Notes: generated by a model not told the origin, from the sequence alone. A stretch of DNA of 64,000 nt from Isoetes taiwanensis (GCA_021234155.1 JAJEKV010000040.1:6535278-6599277); one strand, 5' to 3'. Positions 36,763-49,310 are shown, counted from the first letter of the stretch. Translations and numbers: made by a program.

Positions 36763-36933
36763 AAATTTACTTGAAAGTTTGAGACAACCCTAAAAAGTAG
36801 CAGAGAAAACTAGAAAACCTCAACAACATTTGATTTAAGCCATGACGCTTGGTCTTATTATCCCTCCCCTCGCAGTATTTTTAGTTATGGTACATGCCCA
36901 TCAATCTTGAGACCCCACATTTTTATTCCGTTG

Positions 36934-38640
36934 TTACAATTCAAGTCGCAGCCACCTTTGTCCAAGCAATATATCGATAAAGAATTGCCGCCATGTATAT
37001 CCATTAGCTTTGAGATCCGTGCATGTGGTGCCTTGATATTTGCGAAGATCTTTCTCTCTGTCCCTAAGCCTCATTGTTTTATTGTTGCCATTTCCTCGGA
37101 ACTTGCTCACACTATATGTTAATCCCATCATAGTTAGATCCGCTCCTACTCTAACAAACACAGGGATCATATAATGTTCTATGCATGCCCACAAACAGAG
37201 ACCGTTTTCTCCCTTCTTTCTTGGTGCAGGCACTGGTCCCTTTGATGTGAACTTTATCTCCACTAGTTTTTCTACTATGGTCACATATTTCATTGGACAT
37301 GGTACTATCACCATGATCTTGAATGCTGGACACTATCACACTTCTTTGACGAGTTTCGAGACATTTCTTGCACTAACATTCTCTTGATTTGAGGCATAGC
37401 ATCAGATGCTTTGATTGGAAACGAAATGCATACTCCATTAACTGTCAGCACAGAAATGTAGAAGGAAATGCAAGAACTTTCCAGGCATTTCTTCTTTCTT
37501 GCATATCAATCTCTTTGTTGTTCTTCAAACAAAACACCCTTTCATGCACTTCAGTTCGACCGCATTAATTCCATAAGCATATGGTCCCGACAATAACACA
37601 AAAGCGGTTAAAAAGTTCACGAAAAAACTTACCTAAATCCTAAACTTCACAACATAATGAAAATATTACCTTTGAATTCCTTTGCTTGGCATGGCGCCTC
37701 TTCCCCATTGGATCTTTCAAAGAGGCAATTTCTACCTCGGTGAGCAAACCTATTCCCCGAGAGAAATAAGAAAATTGATTGCAAGCACTTGTTCCACTGT
37801 TCTTTCGACAGAATTGCAGAGTTAACTAAATTTTCAAAACAAATTTTTCTTCCTCCCGGAAATATTAACTTCTTGGTTATAGCTCAAGATCTCATCATAT
37901 AGAGCATCATGAGAATCTTTACCCAAGACACAAAAAGAGTCTTAGTATGAAGAAAAAGAGCTCAAATGGCGAGAGGGCTGCATTCTTTTTACACGATCCG
38001 TGATAGCTCAAGGTCAACATGTGGCCATTTTCCTCTAACTTTACGCTCTCTTTACGTATTTAAAATATTACCAATAAATTGCAAAGCGGTTCGGAGAAGA
38101 AATACCCAAATCTTACGCCACTAGAATTTCAAAGCGGAATACTTTAATATTCTTAACCTCTTTTGCAACATTCTCAAATGTTCCTTTATAGACCAAATCG
38201 AAAAAGGCGCCCGTAGTGATGAGCATGTGTGTTATAGGTCGAGCATCCTTAAGAGCCATAAAACTTTGCAAGCATGGTAAATTTCTTGAATCCTCTTCTT
38301 CATGTAGATTAAACTTGCAATAAGCTCTTGGCAATGAGACCAAACTTATCGCTTACATGTTACATTATATCCTAGCATTTGAGCCGCTAATGCAAAAGAT
38401 ATGATCACATTGTGTGTTTTACATTGTGGCCGGTTTGTTCTAGAATTCAAAACTAACGGTGAGATGGTCTTTACCGGCTTGTAGATGCATTCCCAAGTCC
38501 CCTCAGAGTTCATGTTCTTCATGGCGTGACCAAGCCCTTCCAAGCATTTTTGTAAGTAAAGATCAACTTGGTACTTTGGAAGCACTAAATTTCCTTCTTT
38601 CAATATACCCAAGATATCTAATACGGCTTTCATGAACATA
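36934..38640 (-). pseudogene. BTB-NPH3 family gene relic, left copy without exon 1
   Basis: Carries the second large exon starting MFMKAVLDILGILKEGNLVL (38639 leftwards) and the downstream exons, but is broken by many small changes concentrated at CAG/CTG sites. It lacks the BTB exon because the Copia LTR and body follow on the right. See 43380-45510 for the better copy. Confidence 0.7.
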
Positions 38641-38646
38641 ATATAT

Positions 38647-39243
38647 TGTTGGAGTTTGAGGTCATTGCATAAATACTTCTTCCATACATAACTTCATTTC
38701 TCAAGCAGGTTGCAGAATGGTCTGTAAGTTTGCATTTATTTTCTTTAACCCTAATGGTCTAAGTTCTTGTATTGAGGTTGAAGACAAAAACAAAGTTAAA
38801 TGGTCGAGACCATTAATTTTATGGTCAATGGGTCAAAAGCCCATTTATACATATTAGCCTGTGGGATAATTCGATCAACACGAAAACTCGTTGGATTGGA
38901 GTCTATCCCATCCGAAAATGAAGCCTTGTCGGTAGACCATCGAAAATATAATGGGAGCCAATCAAGAACAACACACGTGGAAGAAAACTAATCATTCACA
39001 CACGATTTGGTTTACTGACGAGATCGATCTGCTTGTGGAAAGATTGATCTTATTTCACTGCAGTAAGTTATTGGGAATGACATCAAATAATATACTCTAT
39101 GGTATTATTTGAATTGTTGATTGTCTTGTTAAAGAAAAGGGTTCATTTAAGCTTACTAAGTTGTGTTGAAATTTGAAGAAAGATTAATTCAATATTGCTA
39201 CTTCAAGTGATTAAGTTGCATTAACTAGTGCTTAAATTTCTCA
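38647..39243 (+). mobile_element. Copia 5' LTR
   Basis: Begins TGTTGGAG and ends TTTCTCA, 597 bp, preceded by TATAT (38642-38646) and followed after two bases by the primer site at 39246. Its partner is at 44507-45105. The differences between the two cluster at CWG sites, so LTR-based dating would overestimate age. Confidence 0.85.
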
Positions 39244-39245
39244 TC

Positions 39246-39257
39246 TGGTATCAGAGC
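39246..39257 (+). other. Copia primer binding site
   Basis: TGGTATCAGAGC, complementary to the 3' end of plant initiator Met-tRNA, two bases after the LTR. Confidence 0.9.
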
Positions 39258-39278
39258 ACAGGTTATTGATTGCAGAAA

Positions 39279-42200
39279 ATGTCAAGTCGATTTGGTGCTG
39301 GTCTCTTGGTCACTGTGGAAGTTTATAAAGGGGGACCTGGCTTCCAGATTTGGAAGGATGCTGTGAAGCATGTATTAGAAGTTGAAGATTTATGGGATCT
39401 TGTTGATCCTACTGTTGTTGTCACTGATGCAGGTGTTGCTAGTCCTACTGCAAGTACTAGTGCTACTGTTGCTGCAAAAGGAAAAGAAGGAGAGGGAGAT
39501 GCTAGTAGTGCTGGAGAGGTTACCTCTGGTGAGAGCAGTGGAGCAAAGGCTCGTTCCAGCTTGGCAAAAATTAAAGAGGCTCAAGGAATCATTGCTTGCA
39601 AGGTTAGTCCTACAATTAGGCTAAAGTTAAGAAATAAGAGCCCTAGGGAAATGTGGATGTTTATGCTCAAACATTATGAAGAAAAGACCTCTTCACAAAT
39701 AGATTTGTTGGATAAAGAATTAAGGAATCTTAAGCTGCATGAAGAGGATGATGTGTCAGACTTTTTTAATAAGTTTGATAACATAATAGCTGACCTAGAA
39801 GGAGCTGGAGTAGAGCTGTCAGAAAGATATCAGGTCTTAGCCATTGCAAGAGCAGTTATGGATAATGAACAATTGGGATTGTTCATTAGAAATGTTGCCA
39901 AAAACAGAGATGAGGCTGAAACTATCATTAGAACTGAGATTGAACAAAAAAAGGTAACTAAAGATGTTGAAGAAGAAACTGAACTTTTATATGCTGGTAA
40001 CAAAAAGCAAGAGAAACTCACTTGTTATTACTGTCATGAATCTGGCCACATGAAAAACAATTGTCCAAAATTAAAGAAAAATGAGTTCTTCTGTTATACT
40101 TGTGGTGGTCAAGGGCATTTGGCATCTAAGTGTCCCACTCCTAAGGAGTTTGGAAGAGGAAGAGGCACTTCTCAAAGGGGCAGAAATGTAGCAAGAGGTC
40201 GAGGAGGAGGAAGGAGATCTGCAGGGGCATTTATAACACAAGAGCATGGAGAAGGATCAAAACCTATAGATGAAGATGAGGTAAATTTGTTAAATTCAGT
40301 CCTTGAGAATAAATCAAATACTAACAAATTATCTCATGCTCTTGTAGTTGATAGTGGAGCTGAAAGATCAGTAGTCCACTCTGCTGAGATACTCAAAAAT
40401 CTAGAACAAGGAGAAGCTAGAAATGTTCAAGTTGGAAATGGAGCCTTGCAAAGGATTGAAGGAAGAGGATTATTGCAGTTATGGGATATGCAAGGAAATT
40501 TAGTAGATATTAAAAATGTTTTGTGTGTGCCTGGAATTATCAAGAACTTGATTTCTGTTAGCCAGCTGGTTGATTTGGGATATAGAGTTGTATTTGATGA
40601 TACAGGATGTACTATTTGGTTGAATAATGAAATCAAATTTCATGCCAAACATGTGGGCAGACTATTTCAGCTAGAACATGAAAGTGATTGCAAAATACTT
40701 ATGCTTTCTGATTTTGAATTATGGCATAATCGATTGGCTCATACACACTCAAATAATTTGAAGTTGCTGGCAAAGAAAGGCCTTATTAAATATGAAAGTG
40801 GAGAAAAGGGACATATTTGTGAAGGATGCATGTTAGGCAAATTACATAGGTTGCCTTTTCATAAATCAAACAAGAAAACTAAGGAGGTTCTTGAGCTGGT
40901 TCACACTGATTTATGTGGACCATTAAACATCAGAGGCAGAACTAACAAAAGGTATTTCATCACATTTATTGATGATTACACTAGGAAATGCAAATGTTAT
41001 CTGCTTCACAATAAATCTCAAGCACTGGTAGCCTTCAAACAATATGTAGCAGAATTTGAAAGGCAAACAGGAAAGAAATTAAAATGCATAAGGTCAGATA
41101 GAGGAGGAGAATACCTTTCAGCCAAATTTAAAAGTTTTTGTATTACTAATGACATTAAAAGGCAGCTGACATGTAGGTACAGTCCCTCAATGAGTAATGG
41201 TGTGGCGAAAGAAGGAACGTAAACCTTAATGAATGCGCTAGATCAATGATTAAGAATAGTGGATTACCCAACTATTTGTGGAAGAAGCTTTGCTAACTGC
41301 TAACATCATACAAAATAAACTTCCCTCCTCAAGCTTGCAAGGAAATATTCCTGATCTAATGTGGCATGGAGAAAATTCAGAAATCAATTATGAAAAGTTT
41401 AAAGTTTATGGATGTTTGGCTTATGTGCATAAACCAGATGAGCTGAGAAAAAAACTAGATGACAAGGCTGAAATTGGCTTCTTAGTAGGTTATGACAACC
41501 ACTCTAAAGGTTACAGAATATTCACTCCAGAAAATAAAAGCATAATCATTAGCAGGGATGTGGTATTTTGTGAAGATGTACTTTACAACCAAAGACACCA
41601 AATTATAAAAGAGGTTACTGTTGACAAGCCTTTAGAGATAACAGCTGATCAGCTTGATGATGAAGAGGAGGAGGAGAATAATGGTGAAAATAAAAAGGTT
41701 GAAGTTGTACCCCAAATTCATAGGGCTGAAAATGAACCTGTAGAGCAGGAAATTGCTGAAGACAATAAAATACCTGAGAAAAAGATAAGGAAAAGAAGGA
41801 CTGAAGCACAAAGACTTCTGGATGAGGTCAAATTTGATCAAGAGGCTTATGGAAGAACTGAGTTAGGTGGAAGTAAAAGACTAGAACAAGTGCAAGAAAC
41901 TGATGAAATTGAACAAATTATGGCAATATTAGAAGATGTTGAAATACCTAGAACAGTTGAGCAGGCTTTGGAAAGTGTAAATGCACAAGATTGGAAAAAT
42001 GCTATGAATGATGAATTGAATTCCTTTGTGGACACTCACACCTATGATGTTGTTGAACAACCTGCTGGTCAGAATGTTATTGGTAGCAAATGGATTTTTA
42101 AAATTAAGACAAATACAGATGGATCAAAGAAATATAAGGCTCGACTGGTTGCACAAGGATTCACTCAAAAACAGGGCCAAGACTATGATGAAACATACTC

Positions 42201-42296
42201 TCCAATAGTTAAACTCACAAGCATAAGAGTGCTTTTAAGTTTGGCAAATGCACTAGATTGTGAAATACATCATATGGATGTTAAGACTGCCTTTTA
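39279..42296 (+). pseudogene. Ty1/Copia gag-pol, truncated in RT
   Basis: ORF 39279-41222, then 41278-42296. In order: gag with two zinc knuckles (CYYCHESGHMKNNC, CYTCGGQGHLASKC), aspartic protease (VVDSGAERS), pre-integrase HHCC-type region (LWHNRLAH ... CEGCMLGK), integrase core (HTDLCGP, IDDYTRKC, SDRGGEY), then RT start (WIFKIKTNTDGSKKYKARLV, then MDVKTAF). The frame breaks at about 41205-41240, where three sites look like CAG/CTG miscalls. At 42296, in RT motif A, the body joins antisense LINE sequence, so the rest of RT, RNase H and the internal 3' end are missing. Confidence 0.9.
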
Positions 42297-42297
42297 C

Positions 42298-45105
42298 AAG
42301 CCTTGTACAAAGGAATCATCCACTGCACACCAAAGAAGCTGTGAGAGGCCTTCTACAACAACAGTAAAAAGAAACGGGGCCAAAGGACATCCTTGTCTAA
42401 TACCTCTCCCAACAGAGAATATGTCGAAGGGTTCACCTTGGTATAGCATTGATGCCTTAGCTGACCTCAACAGCTTCCATATTATGTCACAGAAAGTAAA
42501 TCCGAAGCCCAATTTGCGCATAATCTGCAGAAGGAATGTCCAAGAGACAATGTCGTAGGCTTTGGCAAAATCCAACTTTAAGTACACTACATGTTGATCA
42601 ATACGTCTTGCCCAATGCAAATTTACTTGAAAGTTTGAGACAACCCTAAAAAGTAGCAGAGAAAACTAGAAAAACCTCAACAACATTTGATTTAAGCCAT
42701 GACGCAGATGTATTATCCCTCCCTGCAAAGTATTTTTAGTTATGGTACATGCCTGTCAATCTTGAGACCCCACATTTTTATTCTGTGTTACAATTCAAGT
42801 GCAGCCACCTTTGTCCAAGCTTAATATATCGATAAAGAATTGCCGCCATGTATATCCATTAGCTTTGAGATCCGTGCATGTGGTGCCTTGATATTTGCAG
42901 CATCTTTTCTCTGTCCCTTAAGCCTCATTGTTTTTATTGTTGCCATTTCCTCAGAACTTGCTCACACTATATGTTAATCCCATCATAGTTCGTCCTGCTC
43001 CTACTCTAACAAACACAGGATCATATAATGTTCTATGCATGCCCACAAACAGAGACCGTTTTCTCCCTTCTTTCTTGGTGCAGGCACTGGTCCCTTTGAT
43101 GTGAACTTTATCTCCACTAGTTTTTCTACTATGGTCACATATTTCATTGGACATGGTACTATCACCATGATCTTGAACAGTGACACTATCACACTTCTTT
43201 GACAGAGTTTCGAGACATTTCTTGCACTAACATTCTCTTGATTTGAGGCATAGCATCAGATGCTTTGATTGGAAACGAAATGCATACTCCATTAACTGTC
43301 AGCACAGAAATGTAGAAGGAAATGCAAGAACTTTCCAGGCATTTCTTCTTTCTTGCATATCCAATCTCTTTGTTGTTCTTCAAACAAAACACCCTTTCAT
43401 GCACTTCTGGTTCTGAATCTGCATTAATTCCATAAGCATATGGTCCTGAATAACACAAAAGCAGTTAAAAAAGTTCACAGAAAAACTTACCTAAATCCTA
43501 AACTTCACAACATAATGAAAATATTACCTTTGAATTCCTTTGCTTGGCGCGGCGCCTCTTCCTGCTGTGATCTTTCAAAGAGGCAATTTCTCGCCTCAGT
43601 GAGCAAACCTATTCCCTGAGAGAAATAAGAAAATTGATTGCAAGCACTTGTTCCAGCCTGTTACTGGACAGAATTGCAGAGTTAACTAAATTTTCCAAAC
43701 AAATTTTTTCTTCCTCAGAAATATTAACTTCTTGGTTATAGCTCAAGATCTCATCATATAGAGCATCATGAGAATCTTTACCCAAGACACAAAGAGTCTT
43801 GGCGTATGAAGAAAAGAGCTCAAATGGCAGAGGGCTGCATTCTTTTTTACACAGATCCAGATAGCTCAAGGTCAACATGTGGCCATTTTCCTCTAACTTT
43901 CTGCTCTCTTTCTGTGTTAAAATATTACCAATAAATTGCAAAGCAGTTTCAGGAGAAGAAATACCCAAATCTTCTGCCACTAGAATTTCAAGGCAGATAA
44001 CTTTAATATTCTTAACCTCTTTTGCAACATTCTCAAATTTTCCTTTATAGACCAAATCAGAAAAGGCATCCAGAAGTATGAGCATGTGTGTTATAGGCTG
44101 AGCATCCTTAAGAGCCATAAAACTTGGCAAGCATGGTAAATTTCGTGAATCCTCTTCTTCATGTAATTTCGCTTGCAATAAGCTCTTGGCAATGAGACCA
44201 AACTTATCAGTTACACAGGTTACATTATATCCTAGCATTTGAGCTGCTAATGCAAAAGATATGATCACATTGTGTGTTTTACATTGTGGCCAGTTTGTTA
44301 TAGAATTCAAAACTAACGGTGAGATGGTCTTTACTAGCTTGTAGATGCATTCTGGTAAGTCCCTGTAGTTCATGTTCTTCATGGCAGGACCAAGCCCTTC
44401 CAAGCATTTTTGTAAGTAAAGATCAACTTGGTACTTTGGAAGCACTAAATTTCCTTCTTTCAATATACCCAAGATATCTAATACGGCTTTCATGAACATA
44501 ATATATTGTTGGAGTTTGAGGTCATTGCATAAATACTTCTTCCATACATAACTTCATTTCTCAAGCAGGTTGCAGAATGGTCTGTAAGTTTGCATTTATT
44601 TTCTTTAACCCTAATGGTCTAAGTTCTTGTATTGAGGTTGAAGACAAAAACAAAGTTAAATGGTCGAGACCATTAATTTTATGGTCAATGGGTCAAAAGC
44701 CCATTTATACATATTAGCCTGTGGGATAATTCGACCAACACGAAACTCGGTTCGGTGGAGTCTATCCCATCCGGAAATGAAGCCTTGTCGGTAGACTACT
44801 GAAAATATAATGGGAGCCAATCTGAAGAACAACACACAGGGAAGAAGACGGAATCGTTCACACACGATTTGGTTTACTGACGAGATCGATCTGCTTGTGG
44901 AAAGATTGATCTTATTTCACTGCAGTAAGTTATTGGGAATGACATCAAATAATATACTCTATGGTATTATTTGAATTGTTGATTGTCTTGTTAAAGAAAA
45001 GGGTTCATTTAAGCTTACTAAGTTGTGTTGAAATTTGAAGAAAGATTAATTCAATATTGCTACTTCAAGTGATTAAGTTGCATTAACTAATGCTTAAATT
45101 TCTCA
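42298..45105. repeat. 2.8-kb direct duplicate, right copy
   Basis: Partner of 36448-39243. Contains LINE minus-strand piece 42298-42618 (RT block with RQGCPLAPFLF), the NPH3-like exons and the LTR. CAG/CTG sites here look normal and reading frames are longer. Confidence 0.85.
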
Positions 45106-45510
45106 TATATGATCTTACCAGAACGACTCACACTGCTTTTCCAGGTTATCTCCCTCTGATTTGGACGAATTTTTCATGCCTAAGTACATTGCTGCATGGT
45201 GAAGATATAAAAAAATTTTATCAGCTAAAACGAGGACTCTTTTTCCATAGCAGAAATTCAAAATCATCTCGAATGCAGCCCCTGCTCCAGGAAAATCATC
45301 TATGGCAATATACATGTGTTTAGGATATTCTTTCTCTTCCAGGCCAAGGAAGTATTTCTTGTGTTTGGTTGATCTGCATAAATTTCTGAAGAAACTGCTT
45401 CTGTTGGACAATATGCATCTTAAGCATTTAAATTTCTGGTTGCCTATTGTCACAGTCATATCAAAAGAGTCCTCATCCAACCAAAGGCCTCCAAACTGGA
45501 AACTTCTCAT
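43380..45510 (-). pseudogene. BTB-NPH3 family gene, LTR-interrupted, with nonsense codon
   Basis: Exon 1, 45510-45119, encodes a BTB domain (FDMTVTIGNQKFKCLRCILS, IAIDDFPGAGAAFEMILNFC, LYLHHAAMYLGM) and ends at a GTAAG donor. Exon 2, 44499-43528, is the NPH3 domain (LPKYQVDLYLQKCLEGLG, LEQVLAINFLISLRE) with an in-frame TAG at 43609, after which the same frame continues (VCSLRREIASLKDHS). Exon 3, 43445-43380, closes with ELMQIQNQKCMKGCFV. Plant NPH3 proteins are adaptors of CUL3 ubiquitin ligases at the plasma membrane. The LTR sits between exons 1 and 2; I find no clean acceptor for exon 2. The TAG is shared by both copies and could come from CAG. Probably a pseudogene. Confidence 0.75.
44507..45105 (+). 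mobile_element. Copia LTR flanked by TATAT on both sides (solo-LTR form)
   Basis: 599 bp, TGTTGGAG...TTTCTCA. TATAT lies immediately before (44502-44506) and after (45106-45110), a 5-bp target duplication normal for Copia. The left flank here is gene sequence, not Copia internal sequence, so this copy looks like a solo LTR inside the NPH3-like gene. Confidence 0.85.
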
Positions 45511-47577
45511 TCCTGCGGATCAAGGCTATGCACAGAAAGCACAACATTTGCTTCAAGGCTTTATGAGGCATAATATTGTATCTAGATTATTGAAAATTAT
45601 AGCGCATCTGGGCTGAAAGGAAGCTAAAGCTAGATGCACAATGACTATATGTGTTGATTCAAATTTCTGAGCAGTGTAGGTCCAGTAGTGTCCGACTGTC
45701 CATGTAATAATTCCTCGCGTTGTAAAATACAAGAGTTGAAATTTGATCCATACATCTTATTTTTAGCTTATTTTTCGTTGCATTATAGAGAGATGTGTAT
45801 GATTATGAGTCATTTTGTTCCATCAAATTTGTGGAATATGTATCCTTCTTAATAATTAATTGTGAAATATGTAGGGTGCAGACCAAAACTACTTGTGGTG
45901 GTAGCAAGGTGTAGATAACGTCCTGCCCCAAGGACGTTATCTAAAAAAAGCTTTGAGGGCCAATAAAAACGCCGAGGGCGCCATGCCCGAGGCATTTTCA
46001 TTGGCCCAATTTTTTTATTTTTTTTTTATAACATCCGAGGGCCAGGACGTTATCGCCCTTAACGCCCTGGTTCGAGGGTTTGCTAAGCCAAGGCAGGGAC
46101 GCCAGAATGGAGTCGGCCTGAAGTGATGGAATGAAGCACAGCAGAATGCCGCTTGAAGAAGCCTTTGCAGAAAGCCGCTTTGCAGAAGCCCCAGTCTTGC
46201 TTTGCAGACCCCCCAGCCGGAATCCAAAAAGCCTTGCTTTGCAGAAGCCTTTGCTTTAGCATTCAAGAAGGCAGAATCCAAGAAGCTTTTGCTTTAGCAT
46301 GGTCGGATTTATAGAAGGGGGGGAGAAAGTAGGGTCAGATTGGGAAGGATTGAAGAAAAAGGGAGAAGCAGGGGCTGTTTGTCGAAATTGTGGCTATTGT
46401 AGCGTAATACTCTAGGATGTTATGCAAAAGCAGTGGCTGTGGATGCTTCTCTCATCGTAATATTCTAGGATGTTATGGAAAGGGAGCAAAAACATTGGGC
46501 ATGTGAACTGTTATTAGGTGGTAGCAGCACTCTGAGTAATGGATGAGATTAGATCTCAGCTTGTAAACCTGAGGACCAGGGCATTAAGGAAGTGTAAAAA
46601 TGCTACAACAACCTAATAGTTTAATAGTTCAGAATATAAATATTTCACACCCAGATAGGCACAAATTTATTTTTTAAGACTTATTGTCACAAGCCTAAAA
46701 TTGAAGCGATGAATATGGCATCATTCATGCAATCCATTTGGTTTTCAGATTTGGAGAAGGGGAATTGTCTGTATAGGAGCTTGGGAACCAGATTCTATCT
46801 TGGGTTTATATCGCAGGCCAGGAGCACGAAACAAGATTTGTTTCAACGAAATTTGAGATCAGTAAATTGTATGAATGCTTAGAATTGAATTACCGAGGAT
46901 GAAATAAGATAAGTAATATCTGAATACCGAAAATCAACAAGGTAGATGCAAGAATTAGTGGGAATTCAAAAATTTGTCCAGCCTTGAAGACCAAGAAACA
47001 GGAGAAAATGGCGCCTCTAATTTTCGGTGAGGGAAAGATCTTGGGGAGTTTTTTCAGACGACATATAGGGGGACGATTAAGTTAGTGGATAATGAAAACG
47101 CCCCTACGCCTGTAGGGGCAAATCATCTCTCAAGGTGAGAGTTAAGTTTTTTTTTTCACTCTCACCCATCTCTCCCAATATCCCATCTCTCCTATTCTCT
47201 CTCATGCTCTCTAAGTCTGCATGTGGCCAAGGCATCTCTCCCCCTCCCTCCCTCCCTCCCTCCCTCCCTCTCTCTCTCTCTGTGTGTAAAGTGGCTACCA
47301 CGAGCCCAAAATTGGGTCTGGGTGATGCTATTTCATCCAAACATATTAAGATGCTGGAGAAGCTCAATATCAAATAAAAAATCTATTTTTTTTGAATAAC
47401 GGGACCGATCACTGGATCCTTGGATATACCGATTGAATTTTTTGAAATAGGGAAAAGCAGCGACACTACAACTATCCTGGCTGCTGGAACTATGGTAACA
47501 GGCTTCCCAGACCTTCCAAAGCTCACTCCCCATTAAATCCGACCTCAAGCAAATCTAGTTCGCTCCCCATTAAATCC
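45511..47577. other. Intergenic, with hairpins and simple repeats
   Basis: TAGATAACGTCCT (45912-45924) and AGGACGTTATCTA (45931-45943) form a perfect 13-bp hairpin; further copies of 'ggacgttat' lie at 46031 and 45934. At 46130-46300 a GCTTTGCAGAAGCC-type repeat recurs about six times. GCCCCTAC/GTAGGGGC pairs at 47100-47119. A (CCCT)n(CT)n microsatellite spans about 47237-47287. No gene is supported. Confidence 0.55.
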
Positions 47578-49098
47578 TGTGACGTTCCAGCACAGTATAC
47601 GGTCCCAGGACGTATACTGTACTGCATCGTCATGCGTACACACCATCCCGATTGACGTGTACGCCGACGTGTAGCTAAGCAAGTAGCGCCCTAGGGGGCA
47701 ACTTGCAAGTGTGTGCACATTTATTCATGTGTGCACTTTAGGCCACTTAAATAATAAGTGGGCATCTCAAGGGTTGATGGAAACTCTAACCCTAACTTAT
47801 AGCCTATGTAAGGTATTCAAACCCTAACTTTCCATTTCCGTCCACAACCTTCTATGCTCCGTTTCGCTTGCTCCAAGAGCCAATCTCGACTCCCGAAGTC
47901 TGTCTAAGCAGCCCAGCTCATCAGCTTTCCTTTCTGGCTTCATCTTCAAGCAGTTCAGCAACATGGACGCGTTCAGAGCAGGAGGAGCAGGCCAGGGATC
48001 AGGTATTTTGCCAATTCAATAGTCTAATCCGCATCCTAGGCATAGAATAAGTAGGTTTAGCCTATTGAATTGCCCAGCAGCCATCTAGGCCTCTAAATAT
48101 CAAGCCATAATTAAAGAACCTAACTTCTGTGATTTAGATTAAATCTTGTTTATTAGTTCTTTTATGATATGTATGCGATGATGATCTCTGTGGAATCATT
48201 GTATTGGGAAGGGGGGTAGAGGCCCTAAAAGCCTAGTAGTTTGATGCTCCTAGCTAGTCCTCTTTAATTGCACTATTAAATTCGGCATGTGTACAAGAAC
48301 CAAACCTGGTTGTGGGTGGAGGGACTAGAATGGCTTACAAGGAGATTCATGTCCTGGCTCATGATCATGTCCCTCTGGTAGTAAAGCCTATCGGGGACTA
48401 CAATGCTCTAGACCTAATGCTCTGCCACTGCGTGCGGGCTTTGCATGGGTTCGACACTCTTGGGATGGTGTACACCTTACATGGAGTTCAGTCGAGTACG
48501 GGCAGTGGGCCTCTAGTCACCTTGAGTCAGCATGGCCAGCCTCTGGTGGGAGTAATCCCTACCTGCCCCATCGGAACTGGGGAGATGCAACCCAGGAGTA
48601 GCCTCTCTGGCTATGCATCCGGCAGGCTACAGTCAAGTCCCAAGACCTTTCAACCTGCTCTGCAAAGTGTGCACAAGAGGGACGGATGGAGTGGACTACC
48701 TTAAGCCATGTTCTTATGCCAGCCAAATCCAATTGCCATGAATTCTGTCTGCAATGACTTCTGGAGACCCAAGCCGTCAGTCATCCCCCTTGAGTCTGAA
48801 CCTTGGGTAGGATCTCCATATGCGATGTACTGATCTCTGTCTATGCAGATATGTGGTGAGCCATCCTTCTTGATGGTCATGTGATGTTGATGTATGTATA
48901 CTTACATATATGTTACGCTTCCACAACTAGGTAGGCCCTGAGGGAGACAGGGTAAAATGACCCCTTCATTCTTCGTACTGAAACTCGTCAAGGTTGCAGT
49001 GATTCGTGGAGGGCCTTGTATCAGCATGGAGCTGGTATGGGGGATGAACTCCTGTTTGTATATGGTGAGTGCACCGTATATGAGTAGGGGACGTCACA
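47578..49098 (+). mobile_element. Gypsy-type 5' LTR, 1,521 bp
   Basis: Begins TGTGACGT and ends ACGTCACA, an exact 8-bp inverted pair starting TG and ending CA, followed at once by the primer site at 49100. A 130-residue ORF inside (48312-48704) is unrecognised and probably chance. No second copy is found in the window, so the 3' half of the element is lost or lies outside. Confidence 0.75.
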
Positions 49099-49099
49099 G

Positions 49100-49111
49100 T
49101 GGTATCAGAGC
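49100..49111 (+). other. Gypsy primer binding site
   Basis: TGGTATCAGAGC, one base after the LTR end. Confidence 0.85.
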
Positions 49112-49310
49112 AATGTTATTGGAGACCAAGAACAAAGCACTGGCCATGTTCCCAGTAGTACTAACTTAGTAGAATTCTCAAACCTCGAAAAAGTGGAATT
49201 TTTTTTTCTCATTTTTTTGTAGCATATGCTAAGCTAGTAACAGTTAGAAGAATTGAAAACCAAGAAAAACTAAAAAGTTGAACTAAATCTTGACCAAAGT
49301 GTGGAAATTG

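Larger units (their letters stand above)
36448..39243. repeat. 2.8-kb direct duplicate, left copy
   Basis: Matches 42298-45105 end to end: LINE piece, NPH3-like exons and Copia LTR. The left copy differs at many CAG/CTG positions in a stereotyped way, e.g. TCG at 36604 where the right copy has CTG (42461), and CGT at 36634 for CAG (42490). The LINE paralogue at 57262 also has CTG, so the left state is derived. Confidence 0.85.

Noticed and set aside
36448-39243. The whole 2.8-kb direct repeats as giant LTRs of the Copia element
   Set aside because: The true LTR is only 597-599 bp, starting TGTTGG with TATAT target copies; the rest is LINE and NPH3 gene sequence.
43189-43458. 89-residue ORF as a separate protein
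   Set aside because: It overlaps the last NPH3 exon in a different frame; the spliced frame gives the expected NPH3 C-terminus.
47237-47287. (CCCT)n(CT)n tract as a regulatory GAGA element
   Set aside because: No gene starts nearby; treated as a plain microsatellite.
48312-48704. 130-residue ORF inside the Gypsy LTR
   Set aside because: Lies wholly within an LTR defined by matching ends and primer site; no recognisable domain.
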